A stretch of 64,000 nucleotides of DNA from Gonocerus acuteangulatus (taxonomy: Eukaryota > Arthropoda > Insecta > Hemiptera > Coreidae), in the NCBI GenBank assembly GCA_946811695.1, contig OX328128.1, forward strand, positions 80,140,140 through 80,204,139, in the 5' to 3' direction. The translations under genes were made by a program, and so were the position numbers. Shown one piece after another: positions 50,350 to 61,249 of this stretch (position 1 is its first letter; the number at the start of each line of letters is the position of its first letter). The notes under the pieces are model-generated. The model saw only the letters and a list, made by a program, of their open reading frames with translations, had not been told where the DNA came from and did not search any database.

Positions 50350-53300
50350 CTGCAGACATAAATAGATATTCATTGAGTGCATCTTTGTTTATGACAATAT
50401 ATATATTTAGGGGAATATGTCCAGATAAAATGATATATGAAACACTTTTCCACAATGGCTTGAAGGAATAGAAATATTTATTGGGAACGTAGGAATTGTC
50501 AGGGTTCGGTTGTTATTTCATAATAAAACTACATTTTACAAGTGAAAATGAGTTTTATTGTTTACCGACGTTTTGGCTTGAGTTAAACAAGAAGGACAGA
50601 GTTAATACTAATTTATAAATTTACAAAAAGATTAAAAAAAATGAAATTATTATACGGAAATTATATGTTATAGCTAGAGCTTAAATTAGGGGTAGATGAA
50701 TACTGGTCTAAGAACCAGCTGGGTAACATGGATATAAAATGAACAAAAAATTATGAAAATGATACCCATCTAGTTCTTAGACCAGTATTGATCTTCTGAT
50801 TTAAGCGATAGCTATAGCACATACTTTCTGTATAATGATTTTCTATTTTTTTAATCTTTTTGTAAATTTATAAATTAGTATTAACTCTGTTCTACATTTT
50901 TCACAGCCCTGATGCATGCTTGAATTTCAACATACAACAGGGCAAACAATAAAACCATTTACACTTGTAAAATGTAGTTTTATTAAGAAATAACGACCAG
51001 ACCCTGACAATTCCTACCTTCGCATCACCAACGCTCAATGATCTTCTCTCAAGGAATATTTATTGGGCTGTAAAATAAGTTTGTAGCATTTTTTCTGGTG
51101 ATTTTATATAAAAATTTCAGATTCCTGTAAATATTTTTAATCAATTATATATGACCCATTTTGATCTATTAGATGTTGCCATCTTACAGGTAATTTTTTA
51201 ATTCCGTTCTCCCAAAACTTCTCAGATTTTGGCGCAGTGAACTCCTTTAAATGCAGGATTTTTGCATTGGAAAAAGTTATCGGTGTATTTTTTTATCTGA
51301 CTAAATAACCGGAATAGCTAATTGAGGCTCTTATAATATTAAAGATTCCTTTATTTAAGTATGTAAATGCTTACCTGTTGAATCCATGGTGTATCACAAG
51401 TAGCAGTGACTCCTGGTAATTCAGTCGAGCACTTAGTGTCCCAACTATACACTCCAGCAAGTTCGTATTTTCCATCGCTCTTCTCACAGACTAGAGGACT
51501 TCCTACATCAACCTGGAAGCATAAACCAAATACATGACAATCCACAAACTCTAATCTCTTAAATCTGTCATGCAGGAGCTGCATAACAAATCACATTGCT
51601 GAGCAAGATTTAAGCCGAATTGCTCAGAGAATGAGCTTAAAATAATTTATATAAATAACAAATAATCAAAATATATTTTTAGATATTTTTTTTTGTAATG
51701 AATAGCTCACTAAATTAATAATATTTTATTTAACTTTGTAGAGGACCGGTGGCCAAGAGTGTTAAGGCATTCCGCGCCTAAGATCAAGAGTTCGATTCCC
51801 ACAAGGGGGGGGGGATGACTTCTCTTTCGAAAAAAATAAAAAACATCAGTCTAAATTTGATTGGTGGCTTTTCATTTGAAAAAAATGGATTCATCACTCA
51901 GATCTGGTTAGAAAAGGGTGGGAACCTGTAGATATCTTGTCCTATGAATGTGTGTTATTTGTATAGCGACATAACAATTAAAAGAAATAAATATTTAATT
52001 TTTTTCTAGAGTAAACCCCATCTTCTAATGGATCGATTTTGTTTTTCTTTTTACAATACACGTTTCCCATTTGTTGGGAACGATATCCACCAATAATCAT
52101 TGCAAGGAAGAAAAAATATTAGCCAGTACGGACCATTAATTATTAGTTCCCTTTCCAAATTGACCTATTTTGCTTGTTTTTAACAGATGTATTTATCCGT
52201 AGTTGAGCACGATGTATACAGAATTGTGTTGCAATATAAAAACAATTTAAAGATCCAAGACAAAAGCAATTTAAAGATTTTTTCCATTAGAGGAGTATTA
52301 ATAATTTGTGTACAGAGTAAACTTCCTTTTCGAATCAGATAGACAAATTTTTATGGTTAACAACACTTCCAATCATTTAATATGCGAATGCTGTATCCCA
52401 TGTTTTGTGGCAAAATGCCAAAAATTGTAGCCGCTATTGAGTTACATATGTAAACTTTAATAGAAGTTATTTTTGGTATCTTATAAAAAACCTTAGTTTC
52501 TTCCAATTAGCACAACTAATCGTAAAAGAAATGAAGACATTTGTCTAACGACACTCACCTTGCAAAGCTCAGATTCCTTTGGCGGAACAGCACAAGTGAA
52601 GCCCTGGTTGAGAATAAAGTACTTTCCGAGATGGGTTGTCTTCAACTTTTCTTCACATTGTTCTTTAGGAATTAACTCCACGGGCACTTTATGCAGAGGT
52701 GTACCAACACTGTTTCCTAAAATTATCATAAATTCTTAAAACTATGTTTTAAATTGACCAAGAAATGAGGAAATGTGTCAGAAAACATACTTATTTCCAG
52801 CATATGGTATCAATAAAGGCTGGTAATTTAAATTAATACTATTGTTTAATTAAATAATAGGAAAAGTCTGAATCGCAGGAGCTGCTTCATCTTGGCATGT
52901 TTCCATTCTTTCCCTAGTGTCATTTGTAAAGCTTAGAATAGAAACAGCTAATGTTTTGTCTTAATCTTTCTTGAAAAATATAAACACATTTAAAATTGTA
53001 AAGTGGAATCTGTTATTATATGGAATCGATTTCATTGAATGAGATTCGCTCTATCAAAAATTAAATATCAACGTTATTTGTAGGAAATTTCATAAGCTTT
53101 CAAATAGATACTTTATATTTAATACAATTTCCCAACCGATTTTGAGATAGGTAGAAATTTATCCAAAAATCCTCCAAAAAACTAGTTTTTTTCCATTTTC
53201 CTCAACAACAGTTATAGATATGGCCTTGAAAATGGTTTCATTGAATTCTCCATGACCAATTACTTACAAAATGTGTATCTGGAATCCCAGTAATGCCGTA

Positions 53301-56300
53301 TGATTAGAATTGTGTTCCCATGAATTTTGCCCCAAAAATCATGTTGACAGGTTCTGCTGGTTAACAAACTTGACCGTTGAAATTACACAAAGTATTATTT
53401 TTGTACCTAATTTAATTAAAATCGGTCCAATTTTGAGGCAACTATAGCACAAACAGACAAATATATATTCATATATGTATATATATGTCTGTTCACACTC
53501 TAGACGCTTCAAAAATGGGTTGATTTTGATTAAATTTGGTCTACCAATCATTGGGAAAATGAGAAACGTGTTTTTAATACAGTTTTCCTTTAGAATGAGG
53601 AGACAAAGTGATAAATTCCCACTTAGTGTGTGCATTGCAGTATGGCGCCTAAAATCTAGCTTTTCTTCAAGATTTATTGCACTAGTTGTTTGCAGGAAAT
53701 ACTAACTGTTTCTATCCCAAGGGACAGTAGGATGCTGAACTGCGATAAGATGACACAGTTACTGGGATTTGGACTTTAATGTTTTAAGGCCTTCTGGATA
53801 TGAAAGCATCGATGTTTTGATAAGCTAAATTTTGCCAGACATTCCTCCGGCTTCCTAAGGGTACGTCGGGTACATAAACTATGTACAAATCAGAACCAGC
53901 GTTATTTTCATGATCTATAGGTTCTGAAACGTGAATGTTTCTTATTGGCACTTCAGGATGAGATCAACCTCATAAGCGGGTATACTCGGCATTGAGGGAG
54001 GGAGAAAATGCGCTAATAAAAATATGACTTACTTTGAAGGGCAGGTCGCCCATAACCAGTAACATAGCAGGTTCTGCCTGAAGGCTGGTATTCTCCAGGT
54101 CCACTTGGCGCTAAGCAAACTTTGTCAATGTGTGAATCGAATACCAGCGGCTGATCAGTCACAATCACTGCCTCGTCTCTTACTAGTGATCCTGAGTTGT
54201 AGTTTGGATGTATTGCTGCTGCACCAACTGGTCGCGTCTGTGATGGCTTAGGGCCGTCTTTACTGAGGCTGGAACCACCTGCTTTGATCTGCATCTCTTC
54301 AGGCCTCAAACTGTAAAAAAATATATTCAATTTATACAGAACGTGAATCCTTTAAATAGGTGTGTTTATAGAAAACATTTTTGGGGAGGGGGGTTGGGAG
54401 CACCAGGGGATTTGGGGGGGGTATGGTATACTAACAACCTACAACTTAGAATAGTTGGCCAACTAAAACACTATTGCACCCAAAAAACTTATTTTTTCTG
54501 AACTAAGTGATCTTATTCAATTTATTTTTGAGGATTTTATCAACATTTTTACCAATTAAATTAAAATGCCGGGGGGGGGGGGGGAGTATCCCCGTATATA
54601 AAGGGAGGGGCTGCAGATCCCTCAGCCCCCCCTTTTTATAAGCCCATGCCTTTAAATAAATGGACATTTGAATGCCTTCCTTAATAAATTACAGTCTCCA
54701 TTATATGTGTACACTCCCTTTTCAAAAGGTACCGTGTAACCTTTACCAACTAAAGCATTGTGGAAAAAATGTTTGATGTACTGAAGAACAGGTCATGCTG
54801 CTAGACATTACCCGAGAAATAAATAATTCAACGTATTTAAGCAAGTCTTTGTTTTAAGTTTGTATTTACAATAGTCTGTGTACTCGTTTCTTAACAGCCG
54901 AAAGCCATGGTGAAGTTGGCCCCCTTTTCACGAGGCCATTCACAAAAGTGATCCTCACACCTTCAGGATTCGGGCCTCTCCAGTAAGGTTTCATTGGCTA
55001 ACTGTCCGGCACTCTAACCACTTTGCCACCGCAATGCCAGAAAATTTCATTCCTCCAATTTCTTTTATTTGGTTGAATTAACTTGCCTCTATTTCAATTC
55101 CAACAAATCAAAATTGATTTATGATTTACAAAGTTTGTGTGAAACATTACTGCTTACCCTTCGATACAATGTGCTGCGGTGAGAACTGCGTTTGGTGCAA
55201 TGATTACAGCACTGCAAAGTGCAGAATTATTGCTTTTCGAGATTATCAAAGCGTGCCACGGGAATTCACCAAATCCAGCTTCATCTGGCCTGGTTCCAGG
55301 AACCTATAGAATAAAATAATTGAATTTAAAATTAGTTAAATATAAATAAATACAAGCAAACAGCATAAACTAAATGCAATGAACTAAAATAACAAAACAA
55401 ATTAATTACTCGAGTTTATAAAATTTGTAGAAGATTACAGAAAAATGACTTTCGCTGTGAGAAAATTATAATATTTTGATAATGAAAATGAAGTATGGAG
55501 AGTTACAGGGGAAAATGAAAAGTCATTTTCAGGCTATCTTTTCAATGGGGGGAGGATTGATTTTCACTTTGAAGAGAATTTTCAAAATTAAGTATTATTT
55601 ATTTATTTCAATTTTAACGCCCATTTATAGTTGACAACAAATTTTAGGCCTGGTTATTTATAGGTTACCACCCTTTTCTATGCAGGATAGGGCTGATGCC
55701 TTTTCTTTTTTCAAAAGAAAAGCCACTATTCCTAGTGGGAATCAAACCCACGACCTTAGATAAGAAGTGTACACGCCATAGCACTCACGGCCACCGGGCC
55801 TCAAAAAATAAATTAAGTATCATGTATAATTGTTATGCATCAGACTACATCGCTGGGACGGTGTTCTCCTTTTGGATGTTCGACATCTTTCAACAGCAGT
55901 GTCCATTTTTTAAGCTGTATAATTTCCCATTGGGCATCATCAGACCTTCAAAGATTTTTTTCAGGAAAGGGTCCCATAAAGTCCAAAGGGAATCGGGTTT
56001 AATGCAATATAACGTGATAAAAATTGACACCACTGGAAAAAGATGTCAAATATTCCACTGGAGAGTCAATTGTTACCTTTGAAAAAATAAAGAATTTGAG
56101 AAATCTCGGTTTCCTCAAAATTTCAGATTCCAGTTTGTTGGAATTGGAAATGTGCTTTCAATAAAATGTATACATTTCTATATTTATTGGATGAATTTCA
56201 TGCTTCCAAATTGCTTTTATACTGAAAGAGAATTGGAATTGTTATTTATTAATACTTATAAGTATGTGTTTTCTAAGTAGATTTTCAAATATAAATTAAG

Positions 56301-58747
56301 AAAATTATGTTTGAATAGCAAACAATTTTTATAATGCAACTCTAACTGAAGAATTTCTAATTCCTCGATTTGTCAGAGTATGTTTTATTTGTGAAAAAGG
56401 GTAGAGTTTCAACAGAAAACATTTGCTGAAAGGTGCCAAGAAATATTTGATCAAGAAAGAAGATAATTGTTGAATTGTTTTGACTGCTTTACTTGGTGGT
56501 ATAGTTTGATTTTAATTGAAGTAACTGATTTAGAGACTTTTAAAAATAATTAATTTTCTTATAAAATCTTACCTCTCTTCTGACTCCACATTCCTGTCCT
56601 GGAATCGGTTGAGATGCTGGTTGTTGTGGTTGTGCTGAAGTAGGTTGAGTTTGAGGAGGTGTCGTTGGCTGGTACGGTTGCTGAGTAGATGGCGATGGTT
56701 GTGACGAATAAGGCTTCGGTTGGGGTTGAGATTCTGGTTTATATGGCTCAGGTTGTGCCTGAGGCTGGTAAGTGGATGGTTGACCTTGATATGGCGTTTG
56801 TGATGGTGTCTGCGGTTGATAAGTTGTCTGAGGTTGAGTTTGAGGTTGCTGTGGCTGATATGTGGGCTGTTGTGTTTGAAATTGTGGTTGCTGTGGTCTA
56901 AACGAAGGTTGCTGGAATTGTGGCTGATAAGTTGGCTGCTGCGGCTGATAAGTAGGCTGTTGCGGCGTATAAGTTGGCTGCTGAGTCTGGTAAGTTGGCT
57001 GCTGAGGACTATAAGTAGGTTGTTGAGGTAGAGGTTGACCGAGAGTAGGCTTACCAAATTCTTTGTCTTCGTTTCCTGGGAAGACCTGCGAATGTGTCTG
57101 ACCTGGACGAGGAGCTACAGGGAACGGAGTGACTTTCTGGTTATAGACTCCTAGAGGAATCTTGATCGTGTGTGGATTTGGTAGCACGGTTGTGTATTGT
57201 CCTTCAGGGGTGGGACGATACTGTCCATCATCGAAATTCTCTTCTGCTGATGGATGATATAGACCATCATCGAAGCCGTTATCAGCTTTAGGCATCATCA
57301 TACCTGCTGGCCAAGGATCCTTGTAGTTTGGATCACGGCAGCATTTTCCTATAAGTCCAGTATTCACATCTTGACAGTCCTTCAAAATAAACAATAACAA
57401 TTAAAACTCTGCTTTTATAAGTATGTTTTTCATAAATTCTTAAGTAAGTGATTTATGTTCAAGTAGACAAAAGAGTGAGTACGGATGAAATTGTATCCTA
57501 ATATCAATAAAATGTAAGACACAAAAATTGTGGGATTAACAGCCAATCGGAATTAATGACAGTATCATTTATAAACAAATTCCTGTATTAGACATAAAGT
57601 CAGTAATATGGAATTCCTGGCAAAATATTTGGTACTTGAAAAATAGTAACAAATTAAGAAAATTTGAAAGAGAACTTAGACTATGGAAAACGTCCTTCGG
57701 CATACACGAATGATGTGTAGAGAGGAACAGGCCATATGTAAGAGTTGTGGAGTCCCTCAAACCGTTAAGCAGATTCTAACTGATCGGCAAAAACTTAAAA
57801 AGGAAAGAGATGAGGTCCAACTGCCTGTACATATGGATGAAATACTAGGCAACGACCCAACAAATATAAATAAATTTAAAAAAAATTTTGAAATCCAGCA
57901 AATTAATATCCAAAATATAAATATTTCATTTCTATGACATTTCTCGTTATTAGTTAAAATTAAAAATAAACTAAATGATCTTCTAGATATTTGATTAGAA
58001 AATTAAATAAATATCAATAATAATTAAAGCAAATGTGTAAAAATGAATAATTTACAACTGAGAGAAAAACGAATATTTGCTCCTTCTGAAAGCTTTTTCT
58101 GAACACATGTGCCTGTGAAAGGTCCATCGTCCAGTTCTCCGTTTGAGGCATTAATCACCCAAGAGGTTGACATGCCTTAAAAAAAAATATATTTGGCTTT
58201 TTGGCTAAAACAAGAATAATAAAAAATATATATACATATGGGAGTAAAAAGCTGTAGATTGTATGTGTTTCTTCAAAAACTTTGATAAATAGAATCGTTA
58301 TTTGGTAAATTTTCTACACTGTAAACATAGCCATGTAAAGGATGCCTATGTTTACAGTAGGAGCCTACTGTAAACATAGGCTCCTTAGACTTGACATGAC
58401 CATTGTACGAGAAGATTGCTCTTTTTAATTAGGCTATATTATTAAAAATAAAGAGAGAGCAATACATAAGAGTTATCACTCTCTTGAAGAAATTAAACAT
58501 ATTAGTGTGTCTTGTTTAGTCTTTTGGTGTCTGTGAGTAATTATTCTAAATTGTTAATGCGGAAATGGACTTACAGCCAATGGAACTCTGTTTTCAATCT
58601 GTTCTCGGGTCAGAGGAACTGGTGTGTTGGACATAACACCTTCTGCAGTACAGTAGGATATATCCACACATTTCAAGGCAGCGGCGCATTCTGGAGGAGG
58701 AGTCGTGTTCAAGGGGCCGGTGTATTTCGTAACTGGTCCTTCAGTTG
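50230..58747 (-). CDS. Clip-domain serine protease homologue (masquerade-like), 5' incomplete
   Basis: Exons: 58747-58575, 57379-56573, 55303-55158, 54310-54033, 52716-52559, 51512-51375, 50349-50230; phases agree and give about 605 residues without the first exon(s). Order: a six-cysteine clip domain, a Gln/Pro/Tyr-rich linker of PQQPTY-like repeats, then a trypsin fold. His of AAHC is present and an Asp lies in RDEAVIV, but the GDSGGPL motif reads VDVGSPL, so the catalytic Ser is Val and the preceding Gly is lost. Class-A clip homologues typically have GDGGSPL. By family it is a secreted cofactor in prophenoloxidase activation or cell adhesion, not an enzyme. The signal peptide exon was not found. 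Confidence 0.9.
50486..51024. repeat. Long foldback element in the last intron
   Basis: Arms of about 220 bp: GTAGGAATTGTCAGGGTTCG, later AATTTATAAATTTACAAAAA and CTGGTCTAAGAACCAG on the left, mirrored as TTCTTAGACCAGTATTG and CCTGACAATTCCTACCTTCG on the right. Ends continue into GTTATTTC. No frame. Confidence 0.7.
51375..51512 (-). CDS. Protease homologue exon with the lost active site
   Basis: Acceptor ATGCTTCCAG, donor CAG|GTAAGC, 46 codons. Reads VDVGSPLVCEKSDGKYELAG, then VYSWDTKCSTELPGVTATCD. The active-site Ser position is Val; the flanking cysteines of the family are kept. Confidence 0.92.
51740..51945 (+). mobile_element. tRNA-derived SINE, family B
   Basis: Head GTGGCCAAGAGTGTTAAGGC and AGTTCGATTCCCACAAGG, body CTTCTCTTTCGAAAAAAAT duplicated as GCTTTTCATTTGAAAAAAAT, and tail GAAAAGGGTGGGAACCTG. 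The body appears to be partly doubled. Intronic in the protease homologue. Confidence 0.7.
52559..52716 (-). CDS. Protease homologue exon (C-terminal barrel)
   Basis: Acceptor AAAATTTTAG, donor AAG|GTGAGT. Reads NSVGTPLHKVPVELIPKEQC, later LGKYFILNQGFTCAVPP and KESELCK. LHKV.VPLI....C is the usual segment of clip homologues. Confidence 0.92.
53390..53500. repeat. Helitron-like internal unit
   Basis: TTAAAATCGGTCCAATTTTG and ATATATGTCTGTTC resemble the internal units at 39614 and 63042. Intronic; ends unclear. Confidence 0.35.
54033..54310 (-). CDS. Protease homologue exon (Asp loop)
   Basis: Acceptor TTTTTTACAG, donor CAAA|GTAAGT. Reads LRPEEMQIKAGGSSLSKDGP, then AAIHPNYNSGSLVRDEAVIV and GRTCYVTGYGRPALQ. 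The Asp of RDEAVIV aligns with Asp102 of trypsin; the neighbour is Glu rather than the usual Ile. Confidence 0.92.
54357..54648. mobile_element. CATGGGCGTATAT MITE, copy 2
   Basis: Left end diverged (TAGGTGTGTTTATAGAAAAC), right end TATAAGCCCATG intact. Perfect 8-bp duplication CCTTTAAA at 54349-54356 and 54649-54656. It lies only 46 bp from the acceptor of the 54033-54310 exon, so it replaced or displaced upstream intron sequence close to the branch point. Confidence 0.85.
54885..55035 (-). mobile_element. tRNA-derived SINE, family E
   Basis: Minus strand GCGGTGGCAAAGTGGTTAGA with GTGCCGGACAG forms a good tRNA A-box head; GAATCCTGAAGGTGTGAGG stands at the B box. Body GGCCTCGTGAAAAGGGGGCC. 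Distinct from A-D. Confidence 0.5.
55158..55303 (-). CDS. Protease homologue exon (His loop)
   Basis: Acceptor TCTATAG, donor GAAGG|GTAAGC. Reads VPGTRPDEAGFGEFPWHALI, later IAPNAVLTAAHCIE. AAHC keeps the catalytic His. FPWH..I and C..A.IAP..VLTAAHC are typical. Confidence 0.93.
55605..55803 (-). mobile_element. tRNA-derived SINE, family B
   Basis: Minus strand: GGCCCGGTGGCCGTGAGTGC, GTCGTGGGTTTGATTCCCAC, GGCTTTTCTTTTGAAAAAAG, GTAACCTATAAATAACC and the long tail with TTGTCAACTATAAATGGGCG. Intronic in the protease homologue. Confidence 0.75.
56573..57379 (-). CDS. Protease homologue exon: end of clip domain and Q-rich linker
   Basis: Acceptor ATTTTGAAG, donor GAG|GTAAGA, 269 codons. Starts DCQDVNTGLIGKCCRD (last three clip cysteines), then an Asp/Tyr-rich segment (ADNGFDDGLYHPSAEE), then about 170 residues of Gln/Pro/Tyr repeats (PQQPTY, PQTQPQ, PSTQQPY), and ends GQECGVRRE, the Cys that normally bonds to the protease domain. 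The repeats make several mirror open frames, which are not genes. Confidence 0.92.
57610..57920 (+). pseudogene. LINE C-terminal fragment
   Basis: Two frames read IWNSWQNIWYLKNSNKLRKF, LWKTSF, then HTRMMCREEQAICKSCGVPQ and TVKQILTD. It is the same C-X2-C region as at 49117 (CISCGVLLTVKHIL), with His changed to Gln and the last Cys lost. Sits in the intron between the first two known exons, opposite to the gene. Confidence 0.65.
58344..58381. repeat. Perfect 18-bp palindrome with forkhead-type sites
   Basis: Arms GCCTATGTTTACAGTAGG and CCTACTGTAAACATAGGC with a 2-bp spacer. Each arm contains GTAAACA (or its inverse), the consensus of forkhead/FOXO factors; a third GTAAACA lies at 58321-58327. 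In the intron before the clip exon. Confidence 0.7.
58575..58747 (-). CDS. Protease homologue exon: first half of clip domain
   Basis: Acceptor ATTGTTTTAG, donor GCT|GTAAGT; starts in phase 1, so an upstream exon exists. Reads TEGPVTKYTGPLNTTPPPEC, then ALKCVDISYCTAEGVMSN and REQIENRVPLA. Supplies clip cysteines 1-3 (C-X5-C-X5-C). No upstream exon with a signal peptide was recognised between here and 64000. Confidence 0.88.
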
Positions 58748-58982
58748 CTAAAACAATAATGTAAAATGCATTTTTAATTATAGGAAAACTTAAACAATAG
58801 TGGGGATGATATCATAAAAAACATTAGGTCCAGCTGAAGAGTTTCAGAGAAAAATATTTGTCAATAAGTGGTCAATTAAACTCACGGTTAGTATAATTCT
58901 ATATGGCACTTCCTAAAATTATAAGTTGGAGTTAGTAATTCAGTACCTGATAAAATAAGTATTGACGATGCTCCTGTATATT

Positions 58983-59035
58983 ATAGGCTTGAGCACTCTA
59001 TGCCAAGGATTGTGGGTTCTATACCCACTAAGATG
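58983..59035 (+). mobile_element. SINE family B head fragment
   Basis: GGCTTGAGCACTCTATGCCA and GATTGTGGGTTCTATACCCA match the head of the SINE at 11541. The rest is missing. Confidence 0.5.
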
Positions 59036-59590
59036 GACATATCGTCGATACAAATGCAAAGTATCGAATGGGAAAAAACGCATTTTTTGTTTTCAATCTA
59101 TACTGATTGCTGTTAGACCGATGAACGGCAAACTCTCGAATCTTTAGTTCATTCTGTGAAAGGGAAAGTAACCACTGACAAAAGGTCGAATCAGTTGTCT
59201 ATTTGACAGTCCAAAAGCAAAGTAATGAAAAACAAATTTTTTCACTCTGGAAAGTGGTGAATTTCACATCCGATACTTCATGGGCGTATATAGAAAATAA
59301 TTTCGGAGGGGGCTGGGAAAATTCCCGGGGGGGGGGGGGGGCTGAGACCATTTCCGGTGTATGGAATACAAACAATTTAGGTCTTGGAAGAGTTTTAGCC
59401 AACTTAAACGCTATCACACCCAAAATAGAATATGTTTTATGAACTAAATGATCTTATTTAATTTATTTTTAAGGGTTTTATGAAATTTTTACCGATCAAA
59501 TCAAAATTTCGGGAGGGGCTGCAGCCCCATCAGCCCCCCCTTATATATGCCCATGCGATACTTTGCATTTGTATCTATATCTTGTTAAGA
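59036..59590. repeat. Inverted repeat with CGATACAAATGC arms, carrying a MITE
   Basis: ATATCGTCGATACAAATGCA at 59040 is mirrored by TGCATTTGTATCTATAT at 59565. Related to 38150-38470. The MITE at 59279-59555 inserted within it. Confidence 0.55.
59279..59555. mobile_element. CATGGGCGTATAT MITE, copy 3
   Basis: Ends CATGGGCGTATATAG and TTATATATGCCCATG, flanked by the perfect 8-bp duplication CGATACTT (59271-59278 and 59556-59563). The body contains GGGAAAATTCCCG next to a G run and GGTCTTGGAAGAGTTTTAGC. Confidence 0.88.
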
Positions 59591-60145
59591 GGTAATGCTA
59601 CCTAGTAACATTTTTTTTTTTACCATTTTATTTTTTATGGTCTTAAATGTTTCTTTAACTAATAAAAAATGACATCCAAGAGCGTTTATGTGGCAGAGCA
59701 ATTTTTAAATGCACCCAAAATTCAATTTTTCAACTAAAGTCCCGGTACATTTCAAAACTATTTTTTTATCTTCATTACAAGAAATTATGAAAAAATAAAT
59801 TAAAAATAAGAAAACATGAACTTTTCAGTACCTTAAACTTTAAAGTCGATTTGCTTAAAACTATGTTTTCCAAATCGGGTGATACACTAGCACCTTCAAT
59901 TGTCACCCGATCAACTTCAAATTTTAAGTACATCTTCCTTATGATAATTGCTAGTAAAGTATGCAGAATATTTTCGCTTATTGAATTCTAACAGTTATAT
60001 GACTGATTTTCGGCTGATTTTAGCACTTTCCTCCGAAGGAAAGTAGCTATTGAGGTTGGACTCATGACGGAATTTTTGAAAAATTTCTTCAAATCTTTAT
60101 CGATCCTACCTAGTAGACACCGAAAATGACCCCCGTTAAAATTTA

Positions 60146-60151
60146 TATATA

Positions 60152-60199
<48 letters not shown>
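60146..60199. repeat. (TA)n microsatellite
   Basis: Interrupted TA run leading directly into the tandem array. Confidence 0.8.
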
Positions 60200-60201
<2 letters not shown>

Positions 60202-60234
60202 TATATATATATGTGTCTGTTAACACGATAGCGG

Positions 60235-60925
60235 CCAGAGTTTTTGTTTTTACGTCACGAAACTTGGTATATAGCATTCAATTAGCAAACGATTGAACGA
60301 GTTCGTTAACCACCAAAGTCGGTCCACCGGAAGGGGGGGTTTACCCCGAACCCAAAACACTTATTTGACTATGTCAGCCGTAATATTTGTTATATTTCAA
60401 CGAAACTTGGTATTCGTAGTGGTAATATAGAGAGAACAGTGAGATATAAAAATGAACTAAATCGGTTCATTAGAAGGGGGGGGGGGGGGTTTACTCCGGA
60501 CCTACAATACCAATTCACCACTACCAGCCGTGATTTTTGGTATATTTCGACGAAACTCGGTATTCGTAGTGCTAATCCACAGGTAAATATGTGTTGTAAA
60601 AATAAACGAAATCGGTTCATTAGGAGGGGGGGTTTACTCCGGACCCACAATACCAATTCGCCACTACCAGCCGTGATTTTTGGTATATTTCGACGAAACT
60701 CGGTATTCGTAGTGGTAATCTACAGGTAAATATGTGTTGTAAAAATAAACTAAATCGGTTCATTAGAAGGGGGGGTTTACTCCGGACCCAAATTCCTAAT
60801 ATACTCATACCGGTCGTAATTTCTGCTGTATTGTAACGAAACGCGGTATACGTCGTGGGTAACTCATGAGAAAGAAGTGTTGTAAAAATGAGCTGAATCG
60901 GTCAATCGGAAAGCGGGGGTTTAAT
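60235..60925. repeat. Tandem array of about 145-bp units
   Basis: Five units with ACGAAACT(T/C)GGTAT, ATCGGTTCATTAGAAGGG, a G run and GTTTACTCCGGACC. The middle three are most alike; the outer two more diverged. Open frames in it are repeats of one another. Resembles the internal unit organisation of the Helitron-type repeats. Confidence 0.75.
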
Positions 60926-61249
60926 TTGTAATATATTAGAATAGAAAAGCCGGCAGACGTAGGTTCACAAAGCCGCCGAAAGGAGCGCTTTCTACCGCTA
61001 GAGTGACTGTATCCTGTTCCTGACTTAGATCAAAATACGATAATATGAGGATTTTTGTATTTATTACGTAGTGTAGTAGGTACCATGTGTAAACATAACT
61101 CTGGATGCAAATTAATAATTGATCAGTTACTCATTACAAAATGAGAACTATTCACGTTTTTATTTTATTTATGTAGGATATTTTAAGCAAATTGTTCTGG
61201 AAAGCAGTCTACACTACCCAAATTAGGAGGAAAGTGCTTAGTTATGCAG

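Noticed and set aside
56569..57057. Second minus frame rich in Leu, Asn, Ser and His, and plus-strand frames at 56689-57031
   Set aside because: Shadow frames of the Q-rich linker exon of the protease homologue.
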